Assembly (NCBI RefSeq): GCF_012932495.1
Contig: NZ_JABCNG010000006.1
Span: forward strand, 124,001 to 188,000
Length of the DNA: 64,000 bases
Direction: 5' to 3'
Source: Novosphingobium sp. SG919
GTDB taxonomy: Bacteria > Pseudomonadota > Alphaproteobacteria > Sphingomonadales > Sphingomonadaceae
This document shows positions 26,990 to 34,580 of the stretch, piece by piece (position 1 is the stretch's first letter; every line of letters begins with the position of its first letter). The notes beneath the pieces were generated by a model. It was not told the DNA's origin. It worked only from the letters and a program-made list of their open reading frames with translations, and searched no databases. The position numbers were made by a program, and so were the translations under genes.

Positions 26990-27646
26990 ATGGATTGCGT
27001 TTTTCTGCTTCATCATACACGCTCTGATGACGAATATGCCGATGATGCGAAATTAATTGGCGCCTATCGGTCCAGAGAGGCCGCTGCTGCCGCTATCGAG
27101 CGCTTGCACGATCAACCCGGATTCAGGGATCATCCCGAGGGTTGGGACATTCAGATGTCTAAATTGGACGAGGATAACTGGCGCGAGGGCTTTACGAGCT
27201 TACCGTGCTCAAATCTCGTTTTATTTCAATTCGAGCCCGACGAAGACGGTTGCGGCAAGCTTTTGGTCTCAATCGAAGTCAACGGCTTTAACGGTCACGG
27301 AGAAGCGTGGTTCTCAACGAAAGCGCTCTTCGAATTTGCAAAAGCATGCTCAGACTACCCCATAACGACTGAATCCGCCCCCAGTCTGCGGGGTGGTTTT
27401 TGGGATGATAATGCAACATCAATCAAGCAAGTTCATGTTTTTATTTCCGTTCAGCCCTATGATCTGAGGGGAACACTACAAGCGACGATTCATTTAGCCA
27501 CCGAATTTTATAATAATGATGATCAGCCTTGTTCGGTTAAGGCGAAATTTTTGCTGACGTATGAGGATTTGAAGGCCTTTGCAGACCGCTTCCCTTTGCT
27601 CTTGTCTGGCAATGAAACGAAGGTTGCTCTGCGGTCTTCGCTCTGA
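26990..27646 (+). CDS. DUF7336-like protein with an immunity-type C-terminal half, AT-rich
   Basis: The 218-residue soluble protein begins with a DUF7336-like domain (residues 1-68: VFLLHHTRSDDEYADDAKLI, then RSREAAAAAIERL and GFRDHPEGWDI). The C-terminal 150 residues contain beta strands with WFSTKALFEFAKACSDYPI and HLATEFYNNDDQPCSVKAKF, resembling small immunity or polymorphic-toxin-associated proteins. Base composition is clearly more AT-rich than all neighbours, and codon choice differs, indicating recent acquisition. The ribosome site is weak (GGAGATG some way upstream). Function is unknown. Confidence 0.75.
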   Translation: MDCVFLLHHTRSDDEYADDAKLIGAYRSREAAAAAIERLHDQPGFRDHPEGWDIQMSKLDEDNWREGFTSLPCSNLVLFQFEPDEDGCGKLLVSIEVNGFNGHGEAWFSTKALFEFAKACSDYPITTESAPSLRGGFWDDNATSIKQVHVFISVQPYDLRGTLQATIHLATEFYNNDDQPCSVKAKFLLTYEDLKAFADRFPLLLSGNETKVALRSSL

Positions 27647-27666
27647 CCGATAGGCTTTCCCGCGCA

Positions 27667-27719
27667 CACCCCCTCCGCCAGCCCTGCGGGCTGCCACCTC
27701 CCCCACGGTGTGGGGGAGG
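27667..27719. repeat. Dispersed GC-rich palindromic repeat, copy 1
   Basis: A 38-base core (27667-27704) contains CCGCCAGCCCTGCGGGCTG and runs into a perfect hairpin CCTCCCCCAC/GTGGGGGAGG with a three-base loop. The same core appears in reverse orientation at 38974-39010 after uvrB. It is an intergenic repeat family of the genome rather than a gene-specific terminator. Confidence 0.7.
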
Positions 27720-27746
27720 ATCTTGGCGGGTCTGCCGGAATGCAGA

Positions 27747-27774
27747 AAGGCGGGAGGATCCCGCCTCCCGCCTT
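27747..27774. terminator. Strong hairpin between convergent genes
   Basis: AAGGCGGGAGG and CCTCCCGCCTT form an 11-pair perfect stem with a six-base loop. A/T pairs at the base give it a bidirectional terminator shape between the DUF7336-like gene and the LuxR-type gene. Confidence 0.7.
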
Positions 27775-27821
27775 CCTGAAGGCCTCCCCCTAATGGCCGA
27801 TGTCGTGTGTCGGTGATGGCG

Positions 27822-28439
27822 TCAGGCCACTTCGCCCAGGCCCGTTGCCTCGATGCGCAGGCGCACGGCTTCGGCGGCGTGGCGGGCGCCCAGCTTGCCC
27901 ATCATTTTCATGCGGTGGATTTCCACGGTGCGCGGGCTGATATCGAGGTCACGGGCGATTGCCTTGTTGCTGCACCCTTCGGCCAGGCGATCGAGCACTT
28001 CGCGTTCGCGCAGCGAGAGGCGGGCGATGCGCTGGCGTGCTTCGGCGGCGCGGGCGCGTTGCACGCGGTGGGTTTCGGCCTCGTGCGCGGCGCGGGCGAT
28101 GGCTTCGTTGAGCGGGGCGATCTGGCTGGGAATGGCCAGGTAATCCAGCGCCCCCGCCTTGATCGTGCGCACCACCGCCCAGGTATCGGGCGCATCGCCG
28201 ATGGCGATCACCGGCAGCCAGTGCCCAGCCCGCATCATCGCGCCGATCAGCGCGGGCACCGCCTCTCCCGGCGGATCGTCATGTGCGAGCAGCAGACCCG
28301 TGCTGGGCGCGTGGGCCAACAGCTCGTCGGTGCTGCCGTATATCTCGGCATGATGCCCGGCGGCAAAAGCGAGGCGAGCGAGCTGTGCCCTGCGGGCAGA
28401 GTCGCTATCGAGGATGTGGAGTGTGACACGTTCGACCAT
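27822..28439 (-). CDS. LuxR/FixJ-family regulator with a degenerate receiver domain
   Basis: The 205-residue protein has an N-terminal receiver-like domain and a clear C-terminal LuxR helix-turn-helix (about 139-195: LSLREREVLDRLAEGCSNKA, then SPRTVEIHRMKMM). In the receiver the acidic pair reads LDSDS. The phosphoacceptor strand reads GLLLAHDDPPGE, with His53 at the expected Asp and Asp54 next to it. The conserved Lys before Pro is Ile (LAIPSQ). It probably works without normal phosphorylation. The ATG at 28439 (MVERVTLHIL) matches FixJ-type starts. It lies just downstream of the Anbu cluster, same strand. Confidence 0.85.
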   Translation of the reverse strand: MVERVTLHILDSDSARRAQLARLAFAAGHHAEIYGSTDELLAHAPSTGLLLAHDDPPGEAVPALIGAMMRAGHWLPVIAIGDAPDTWAVVRTIKAGALDYLAIPSQIAPLNEAIARAAHEAETHRVQRARAAEARQRIARLSLREREVLDRLAEGCSNKAIARDLDISPRTVEIHRMKMMGKLGARHAAEAVRLRIEATGLGEVA

Positions 28440-28548
28440 GGGGCCGAAGTAACCACCCTCGGGCGTGTTCGCGCCATGCGCGAATGCTTCGTTCTGAACG
28501 CTTCCCTTAGGACTGGGGAGGATTACCGTCCCATATTCCTTAGGGATT

Positions 28549-28569
28549 TCGGCTCCGAAGCGGAGCCGA
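28549..28569. other. Nine-pair hairpin in the LuxR-type gene leader
   Basis: TCGGCTCCG and CGGAGCCGA flank a three-base loop about 110 bases upstream of the LuxR-type gene start. No T-run follows, so it is either leader structure or a weak terminator of the Anbu operon. Confidence 0.45.
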
Positions 28570-28692
28570 TTATTCAGTCGAAGTTCATCAATATGTGTCG
28601 ATTCCTGTCCCATGCCGACAATTTGCCGCAAGCACATGAGTCAAGTCTTGCGAAGCATGCCTGCCGGCCTTTGATCGACACATACGCGATCT

Positions 28693-28727
28693 CTCATAGT
28701 AAATCTGCTACGTATATTTACTATGAG
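28693..28727. promoter_or_regulatory. AT-rich 12-base-pair dyad downstream of the Anbu gene
   Basis: CTCATAGTAAAT and ATTTACTATGAG are exact reverse complements separated by 11 bases. The dyad begins 14 bases beyond the Anbu stop and about 250 bases upstream of the LuxR-type gene. Length, spacing and AT content suit an operator as well as a terminator stem; there is no T-run on the minus strand. Confidence 0.5.
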
Positions 28728-28740
28728 CGCGATTTTGCCC

Positions 28741-29478
28741 TCAATCGAAACGATAATCGGGCAACTGGTGAAACGCGTTGCGCAGCGCCTCGCTCCAGCT
28801 TGAGGAGATCGCGTTGAAATAAGGATCGTCGGCGCGGATGCGGCGCTGGTGCAGCGGCTCGAAGCGATCGCGCTCGATCACGGTCAGGTCGAACGGCAGG
28901 CCCACCGACAGGTTGGCCGCGATCGTGGAATCGAACGAAACCATCAGCAGCTTGACCGCCTGTTCGAAATCCATGCCCTTGTCATAGCCGCGCAGCAGGA
29001 TCGGCCGGCCATACTTGGTTTCACCGATCTGGAAAAACGGCGTGTCGAAATTGGCCTCGATGAAATTGCCTTCGGGGTAGACCATGAACAGGCGTGGTTC
29101 CATGTCCTTGATCTGGCCCGCCACGATCATCGTGGCGGTGAACCGCGCGCCCTCGCCCTGCACCGGGCCGGACTGGCGCCCTTCGATCACCTTGCGCAGC
29201 AGATTGCCAACGTGGGTGGCAACCTGGAACATCGTCGGTTCTTCCAGGATGGAAGGACGGCGCTCGCTGGGCGCCTTGTTGCGCTCTTCCAACTGGCTGA
29301 TCACCGACTGGGTGGTCGCCAGGTTTCCCGCGGTCATGATCGTGATGACCCGTTCGCCCGGCACCGACCAGGTGAAGCTCTTGCGGAACACCGAAATGTT
29401 GTCCACGCCCGAGTTGGTGCGGGTGTCGCTCATCAGGACAAGCCCCTTGTCGAGCATCATCCCCACGCAATAGGTCAT
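28741..29478 (-). CDS. Anbu-type proteasome-like peptidase
   Basis: The 245-residue protein is the ancestral beta-subunit (Anbu) member of the Ntn-hydrolase proteasome superfamily. It starts MTYCVGMMLDKGLVLMSDTR, so Met removal exposes Thr2 as the N-terminal nucleophile; Asp18 and Lys33 fit the catalytic trio. GRPILLRGYDKGMDFEQAVK and the ISSSWSEALRNAFHQLPDY tail are typical. Anbu assembles as open helical rings or spirals; its substrate is not known. It is the last gene of a four-gene set with transglutaminase, alpha-E and ATP-grasp proteins. The ATG at 29478 is essential for the nucleophile position. Confidence 0.93.
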   Translation of the reverse strand: MTYCVGMMLDKGLVLMSDTRTNSGVDNISVFRKSFTWSVPGERVITIMTAGNLATTQSVISQLEERNKAPSERRPSILEEPTMFQVATHVGNLLRKVIEGRQSGPVQGEGARFTATMIVAGQIKDMEPRLFMVYPEGNFIEANFDTPFFQIGETKYGRPILLRGYDKGMDFEQAVKLLMVSFDSTIAANLSVGLPFDLTVIERDRFEPLHQRRIRADDPYFNAISSSWSEALRNAFHQLPDYRFD

Positions 29479-29587
29479 TGTCCGTCCCCGTCCGGCCGGG
29501 CATGTGCCAGGCCGGTTCCCCTTTGCCATACGCCAACGATCCTTGCCGCCGGCCCAACACGGGGCCTGCGGCGAATCCGGGCGCTTC

Positions 29588-30403
29588 TTATTGTTCCATA
29601 CGCTGCTGTTCAACGGCAAGGCTGACGTGCATCGCCTCGTCGCGCGCGCCATAGCGAATGCCGGTGATCGGCGCGCATGCGGTATAATCGGCCCCGGTGG
29701 CCAGATGCACATAGCGCGCATCGGGGCAGATCGCATTGGCCACGTCAAAGCCCACCCAGCCCAGCCCCGGCACATGGGCCTGCGCCCAGGCATGGCCGGC
29801 ATCCTGCTCCACCCGATCGTCCATCATCAGATAGCCGCTGGCATAGCGGGCCGGAATACCCAGCAGCCGCGCCGCACCAATGAAGACGTGGGCCTGATCC
29901 TGGCACACGCCGCGCCCGGCGGCGAGCACTTGTTCGGCGGTGGTGGCAACGTCCGTATGGCCCGGTTCATAGGCCACTGCCTCGCGCACCAGAGCGCAGA
30001 GCGCGTGGAGACGGGCCAATGTATCTTCCGATTCCACCGGCAAGGCATCGACCAGCGCTTGAAGCCGCGCGCCACCGCGGGTCAGCGCGGTCTGTTCGGT
30101 AAAGTGCCACAATGGCAGATAGCCCGGCTGCTTGCCCAGGACGCCCGCCGTGTCAGACGTCTGGACCACGCCCTGGCTGCGGATGACCACTTCGCGCGCG
30201 CCCGGCACGAACGAGATCAGGGTAACGCGGTTGCCGTTCTCGTCGTCATAGCTGACTTCGGGCTGCGCGCCCTCGAGCTCGATCTCCCAGAATTCGGTGG
30301 TTTGCCCCCGGCAGGCCAGCGGGGTGAGGCGCAGGCGCTGCAGCCCGTGGGCGACCGGCGTGGAAAAGGTGTAGCGCGTGGTGTGGCTGATCGCGAGGCG
30401 CAT
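29588..30403 (-). CDS. Transglutaminase-like cysteine peptidase of the Anbu cluster
   Basis: The 271-residue protein has a beta-rich N-terminal domain (RLAISHTTRYTFSTPVAHG) followed by a transglutaminase-core domain. The catalytic triad is complete: Cys167 in GRGVCQDQAH, His204 in DAGHAWAQ and Asp220 in GFDVANA. Such bacterial proteins usually hydrolyse peptide bonds or isopeptides. It sits between the Anbu and alpha-E genes (21-base gap to the latter), supporting a shared peptide-processing role. No signal peptide is seen, so it is cytosolic. Confidence 0.93.
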   Translation of the reverse strand: MRLAISHTTRYTFSTPVAHGLQRLRLTPLACRGQTTEFWEIELEGAQPEVSYDDENGNRVTLISFVPGAREVVIRSQGVVQTSDTAGVLGKQPGYLPLWHFTEQTALTRGGARLQALVDALPVESEDTLARLHALCALVREAVAYEPGHTDVATTAEQVLAAGRGVCQDQAHVFIGAARLLGIPARYASGYLMMDDRVEQDAGHAWAQAHVPGLGWVGFDVANAICPDARYVHLATGADYTACAPITGIRYGARDEAMHVSLAVEQQRMEQ

Positions 30404-30424
30404 GGGCTGGCCTTTCCCCTTTCC

Positions 30425-31372
30425 TTATTCGGTGAAGCGGTAATCGCGCTGGATCTGCTGCGCGAGGTGGTTGTTGGCGGCGATGAACTGGCCGATCACC
30501 TGGTGCAGGCCCTGTTCGAACACCGCGTCGATGGTCTGGTGCTTGAGCTGCTGGTGGGTGCGCGCGACGATCTCGTGCGTTTCCAGCCGATCGCCATATT
30601 CATCGGAGAGCCGATCGAGATAGTCGCGCAACTGGGCATAGCAGAACGCCAGGCTGCGCGGGAAACGCCCGTCGAGCATCAGGAATTCGGCAATGCCCCG
30701 TGCCTCCATCCGCCCGGCATTCAGCCAGCGATAGGCACGATCCCCGGCCACGGCGCGCAGCACGTTGTCCCACTGCACGTTGTCCAGGCTGGACCCCACA
30801 TAGGAAACCGAGGGCAGCAGCACGTAATACTTCACATCGAGCAGGCGGGCGGTGTTATCGGCCCGTTCGATGAAACTGCCGGCGCGGGCGAAGTAATAGA
30901 TGTCGTTGCGCAACATCGTGCCTTCCATCGCCCCGCGCACCAGGGTGGACTGGCGGCGGACCAGGTCGAGCACGCCGCCCAGCCGGGTTTCGGTCACGGT
31001 GCGGGCCAGTTCCTCTTTCAGGACCATCCAGCTTTCGTTGACCGCTTCCCACACCTCGCGGGTGATGCCGGTGCGGACCATGCGCGCATTATGGCGCGCC
31101 TGTTCCACCATGCTCAGCACATTGCCGGGATTATCGCGATCGCGCAGGATGAAGTTGAACACGTTGCTGCCGGCATAGTCGCTGCCGAACTTGGCCTGGT
31201 AGGCGCCCTGCAGCCCCAGCGTGACGACGACCGAGCGCCATTCGTCGCTGGCATCGGCGGCATCGCGGGTGAGCGCCATGCGAAAGCCGGCCTCCACCAG
31301 CCGCGCGGTGTTTTCCGCGCGTTCGAGATAGCGGAACAGCCAGAAGATACCATTGGCGGAACGTCCAAGCAT
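30425..31372 (-). CDS. Alpha-E domain protein
   Basis: The 315-residue all-helical protein begins MLGRSANGIFWLFRYLERAE, the hallmark of the alpha-E family, followed by NTARLVEAGFRM and later FIERADNTARLLDVKYYVL. Its biochemical role is unknown. It almost always neighbours a circularly permuted ATP-grasp enzyme and a transglutaminase, as here, and has been proposed to act with the ligase. It is separated from the ATP-grasp gene by 21 bases on the same strand. Confidence 0.93.
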   Translation of the reverse strand: MLGRSANGIFWLFRYLERAENTARLVEAGFRMALTRDAADASDEWRSVVVTLGLQGAYQAKFGSDYAGSNVFNFILRDRDNPGNVLSMVEQARHNARMVRTGITREVWEAVNESWMVLKEELARTVTETRLGGVLDLVRRQSTLVRGAMEGTMLRNDIYYFARAGSFIERADNTARLLDVKYYVLLPSVSYVGSSLDNVQWDNVLRAVAGDRAYRWLNAGRMEARGIAEFLMLDGRFPRSLAFCYAQLRDYLDRLSDEYGDRLETHEIVARTHQQLKHQTIDAVFEQGLHQVIGQFIAANNHLAQQIQRDYRFTE

Positions 31373-31393
31373 TTTATCGTTTTCCCTTCCGCC

Positions 31394-32827
31394 TCAATCG
31401 TCCAGCACCCAGCTGTCCTTGGTGCCGCCCCCTTGCGACGAATTGACCACCAGCGATCCCTTCTTGAGCGCCACGCGGGTGAGCCCGCCGGGCGTGATGT
31501 CGATCCCCTGGGGCGAAACCAGCACGAAGGGGCGCAAGTCCACATGGCGCGGGGCCAGCCCCGCCTTGGTGAAGATCGGCACGGTGGAGAGCGAAAGCGT
31601 GGGCTGCGCGATGTAATTTTCGGGGTTGGCGCGCAGCTTTTCTGCGAACATCGCGATTTCCCGCCGCGACGAGGTGGGCCCAATCAGCATGCCGTAGCCG
31701 CCCGAGCCATGGACTTCCTTGACCACCAGATCGGCCAGGTTGTCCATCACATAGGCCAGCGAATCGCTTTCGGCGCAGCGCCAGGTCGGCACGTTGGCCA
31801 GGATCGGCTTTTCACCGGTGTAGAATTCGACGATCTCGGGCATGAAGCTGTAGATCGCCTTGTCATCGGCAATGCCGGTGCCCGGCGCGTTGGCGATGGT
31901 GATGCCGCCGGCGCGATAGACGTCCATGATGCCCGAAACGCCCAGCACGCTTTCCGGCTTGAAGGTCAGCGGATCGAGGTAATCGTCGTCTACCCGGCGA
32001 TAGAGCACGTCGATCGCTTCCCAGCCGCGCGTGGTGCGCATGGCGACGCGGCCGTTTTCCACTTTCAGGTCGCTGCCTTCGACCAGTTCGGCGCCCATCT
32101 GGTCGGCCAGGAATGCGTGCTCGTAATAGGCGCTGTTGAACGTGCCGGGGGTGAGCACCGCCACCACCGGCTTGTGCCCGTTGGCGGCCGGCGGGGCGCA
32201 GGCGGCCAGGCTGCGCGCCAGGCGGCGAGGATAGTCCGAAACCTCGCGCACCCGCACCTTGGTGAACAGTTCGGGGAACATGGCCATCATGGTTTCGCGG
32301 TTTTCGAGCATGTACGATACGCCCGATGGCGTGCGTGCATTGTCTTCGAGCACCATGAAATCCTCTTCGCCCGTGCGGACGAGGTCGATGCCGACGATGT
32401 GGGTGTAAACGCCGCCAGGCGGCGTGAACCCGGCCATCTGCGGCAGGAAGGCCTTGTTGGCCTTGAGCACGCGTTCGGGCAGGCGGCCAGCCCGAACGAT
32501 TTCCTGGCGGTGATAGAGATCGTGAAGGAAAGCGTTGAGTGCGCGCACCCGCTGCTCGATCCCGCGCGACAGGCGCCGCCATTGCGCGGCGTTGATGATG
32601 CGGGGAACCATGTCGAAAGGGATGAGGCGCTCTTCGGCGTCCTCGTTGCCATATACGTTGAAAGTGATCCCGGTCTTGCGGAAAAAGGCTTCGGCTTCGC
32701 CCGATTTCCGCCGCAGCAATTCTGGTGGCTGTTGTTTCAGCCACTCGCAGTACCCGGCATAGGCAGGGCGCGTGAAGCCGTCGGCGTCAAGCATCTCGTC
32801 ATAGGACGAGAGCGAGGAATTGGTCAT
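31394..32827 (-). CDS. Circularly permuted ATP-grasp ligase
   Basis: The 477-residue cytosolic enzyme is the CP-ATPgrasp type 2 family. Diagnostic segments are RKTGITFNVYGNEDAEERLI near the start, VLEDNARTPSGVSYMLENR, DVLYRRVDDDYLDPL, and IANAPGTGIADDKAIYSFMP. Comparative-genomics work (Iyer, Aravind and colleagues) predicts that it makes amide or peptide bonds using ATP. It is the first gene of the cluster and has a clean ribosome site (GGGAGG) before the ATG at 32827. The neighbouring proteases may trim or recycle its product. Confidence 0.94.
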   Translation of the reverse strand: MTNSSLSSYDEMLDADGFTRPAYAGYCEWLKQQPPELLRRKSGEAEAFFRKTGITFNVYGNEDAEERLIPFDMVPRIINAAQWRRLSRGIEQRVRALNAFLHDLYHRQEIVRAGRLPERVLKANKAFLPQMAGFTPPGGVYTHIVGIDLVRTGEEDFMVLEDNARTPSGVSYMLENRETMMAMFPELFTKVRVREVSDYPRRLARSLAACAPPAANGHKPVVAVLTPGTFNSAYYEHAFLADQMGAELVEGSDLKVENGRVAMRTTRGWEAIDVLYRRVDDDYLDPLTFKPESVLGVSGIMDVYRAGGITIANAPGTGIADDKAIYSFMPEIVEFYTGEKPILANVPTWRCAESDSLAYVMDNLADLVVKEVHGSGGYGMLIGPTSSRREIAMFAEKLRANPENYIAQPTLSLSTVPIFTKAGLAPRHVDLRPFVLVSPQGIDITPGGLTRVALKKGSLVVNSSQGGGTKDSWVLDD

Positions 32828-33022
32828 GCAGAACCTCCCGTCTGACACATTGCTTGCACACGATTCGCACCGCCGCAAGCGCCGATGCTGCGCGTGCGAA
32901 ACAATTGGTTCGATCGTGGCGCAGGGCCTTGCACCGGGCGATTTGGCGTGGCAGCATCCGCGCCGCGCTGGTTCGCGTCAGTTTTCGTCCGTTTACTGGC
33001 AGGAAAACCCCGCGCCACCCGG

Positions 33023-33820
33023 TCAGTGGCGCGCGACGAGGTCGACGAGCGTGCGTGCGACTTGCGGATGGGCGGCAAAACCCAGGTGGGTGACTCGCAG
33101 CGGCACGGCCAGGTCACGCTCGCCCGGCCACCCGGCCGCACTGCGCGGTGCCACGATGCCATCGCGCGGGCTCCACAACGCGATCGTGGGCACTGGGGGC
33201 TTGGTCGCCAGGTCTTGCGCCATCGGCGCTTCATCCACACTGTGCCCAGCCACGACCTGATATGCGCGCCAGGCATTGTTGGCACGCCGATCCCCCGAAA
33301 AGGGCGTACCCATCGTGATCACCAGGGCAACGTCATCCGGGCAGGTCTTGGCCAGCTGACGGGCAAACAGCCCGCCCAGGCTCCATCCCACCAGAACGAG
33401 GGGCTCGCCTTCGCGGCGGGCCATGGTTTCCACGCGCTCTGCCAAGCGGGCAAACCGATCCTCGCTGGATCCGAAATTGAACCCCAGGCCCCAGTCGCTT
33501 ACCCGGTGCCCGGCACTTTCCAGCGCGGCGGCCAAAGGCTTCATCCGCACCGGATGGGTGCCGAAGCCGGGCAACAGCATGACCGGGCGCGAATGCGGCG
33601 CGGGCGGCGGCGGCGCAGCCAAATCGGCGCGGGCGGCCTGCCAGTGATCGATCGGCGTTGCCAGTTCACCCAGCAGGCGCGGCCAGGCCGGTCCGCGCAC
33701 CCCTTGCGGCCGCGGCGCAAAGGCCAGCGCGCGCCGACGCGCCAGGGCAGCCCCGAGCGTCTCGAGCGTTTCCCAGGCAGTGCGGGGCGTGGAAGAAGGA
33801 TGCGAAGCCATATGTGTCAC
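33023..33820 (-). CDS. Alpha/beta hydrolase, lipase- or acyltransferase-like
   Basis: The 265-residue protein has an alpha/beta-hydrolase core with oxyanion region LLPGFGTHPVRMKPL and nucleophile elbow LVGWSLGGLFARQLA. The acid is in LWSPRDGIV and a late His in VTHLGFAAHP. The first 60 residues are Ala/Arg/Pro-rich and poorly structured. No signal peptide is seen. The substrate is unknown, but the GWSLGG elbow and GTPFSGDRRA segment recall PGAP1/lipase-type esterases. The ATG at 33820 or the one at 33811 may be used. The ATP-grasp operon follows downstream but is separated by 195 bases. Confidence 0.85.
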   Translation of the reverse strand: MTHMASHPSSTPRTAWETLETLGAALARRRALAFAPRPQGVRGPAWPRLLGELATPIDHWQAARADLAAPPPPAPHSRPVMLLPGFGTHPVRMKPLAAALESAGHRVSDWGLGFNFGSSEDRFARLAERVETMARREGEPLVLVGWSLGGLFARQLAKTCPDDVALVITMGTPFSGDRRANNAWRAYQVVAGHSVDEAPMAQDLATKPPVPTIALWSPRDGIVAPRSAAGWPGERDLAVPLRVTHLGFAAHPQVARTLVDLVARH

Positions 33821-33934
33821 CGGCCAAGAGCTATCTCATGCCGGAGATGAACGCCACAAAGACGGGATTGTTTCAAATTCATGTCACAAACCGCACTCTG
33901 CCGCATTCATCGGCCGATGCGGCGAGGCCGATCG

Positions 33935-34471
33935 TCAGCCGGCCGCCAGGCCGTGCATCACCACGGCAAGGGCCTGGCGCAGATCTTGGCGCGAGAGGGC
34001 CCCGCCGCGATCGAGTTGCAGCGTGGCCAGCCCGTGGACCAGCGCCCAACAGGCAAGCGCCGCACCAGGCGCCGGCCGGGGCAGCAGCGCGGTGATCCGC
34101 GCGGTCAGCACGCCATAGGCGTGGTCGCGCGATGCCGCGCCACCATCACGCCCGGCCAGCCCGAACATCAGGCGGAACAGGCCCGGCTGGGCCATGGCGA
34201 AATCCACGTAGGCCAGACCCTGGGCCATCAGCGCCTCGGCACCCGGCGCGGATTGGTCCGCCGCGCGCAACGCGGTCTCCAGCCGGGCAAAGCCTTCTGC
34301 CACCACGGCGCCAAGCAGGGCGGCCTTGCTGGGGAAATGGCGATAGGAGGCCATGGCCGAAACGCCGAGTTGGCGTGCCAGCGCGCGCAGGCTGGGTTCG
34401 CCTGCGCCATGGTCGAGCGCGGCGATCGCTTCGTCCAGCAGCCGTTGGCGCAGTCCCTGGGGTTCATTCAC
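33935..34471 (-). CDS. TetR-family repressor
   Basis: The 178-residue protein has an N-terminal TetR helix-turn-helix (about 24-58: PSLRALARQLGVSAMASYRH) and a TetR_C-type ligand-binding domain (FAMAQPGLFRLMFG, then CWALVHGLATLQLD). Translation starts at GTG 34471; the nearby ATG at 34467 is out of frame. It is divergent from a glutathione transferase gene with a perfect GTTTACA dyad between, so it most likely represses that gene and itself and responds to a toxic hydrophobic compound. Confidence 0.92.
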   Translation of the reverse strand: MNEPQGLRQRLLDEAIAALDHGAGEPSLRALARQLGVSAMASYRHFPSKAALLGAVVAEGFARLETALRAADQSAPGAEALMAQGLAYVDFAMAQPGLFRLMFGLAGRDGGAASRDHAYGVLTARITALLPRPAPGAALACWALVHGLATLQLDRGGALSRQDLRQALAVVMHGLAAG

Positions 34472-34474
34472 GCT

Positions 34475-34517
34475 TGTTTACACCGCCTTGCCGCCTCGCT
34501 ATGTTTACAGTGTAAAC
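34475..34517. promoter_or_regulatory. TetR operator between tetR and the GST gene
   Basis: GTTTACA-G-TGTAAAC (34503-34517) is a perfect dyad with seven-base arms. A second copy of one arm (TTGTTTACAC) begins at 34475, just outside the tetR start. The arrangement fits a repressor controlling both divergent promoters. Confidence 0.8.
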
Positions 34518-34580
34518 TGCATGGATACGGCAGGCAAGGGGCGGCCGACAGCCGTCCCGCCAATTGCCCAAGGAGGCGTC

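Larger units (their letters stand above)
28440..28740. other. Intergenic stretch between the Anbu gene and the LuxR-type gene
   Basis: These 301 bases hold no gene. Two structures stand out: the hairpin TCGGCTCCG/CGGAGCCGA at 28549-28569 and a 12-base-pair AT-rich dyad at 28693-28727. The promoter of the LuxR-type gene should be here. Confidence 0.6.

Noticed and set aside
27660-27780. CRISPR-like appearance of repeated C-rich and G-rich hairpins
   Set aside because: Repeat units are not regularly spaced, there are no spacers of uniform length and no cas genes nearby.
28440-28740. Possible tRNA or small RNA gene in the gap before the LuxR-type gene
   Set aside because: Hairpins are present but there is no cloverleaf, no T-loop sequence and no promoter-terminator pair.
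29504-32845. Very long open reading frame antisense to the Anbu cluster
   Set aside because: It is a mirror of GC-rich codon bias; the opposite strand encodes four well-recognised proteins with full motifs.
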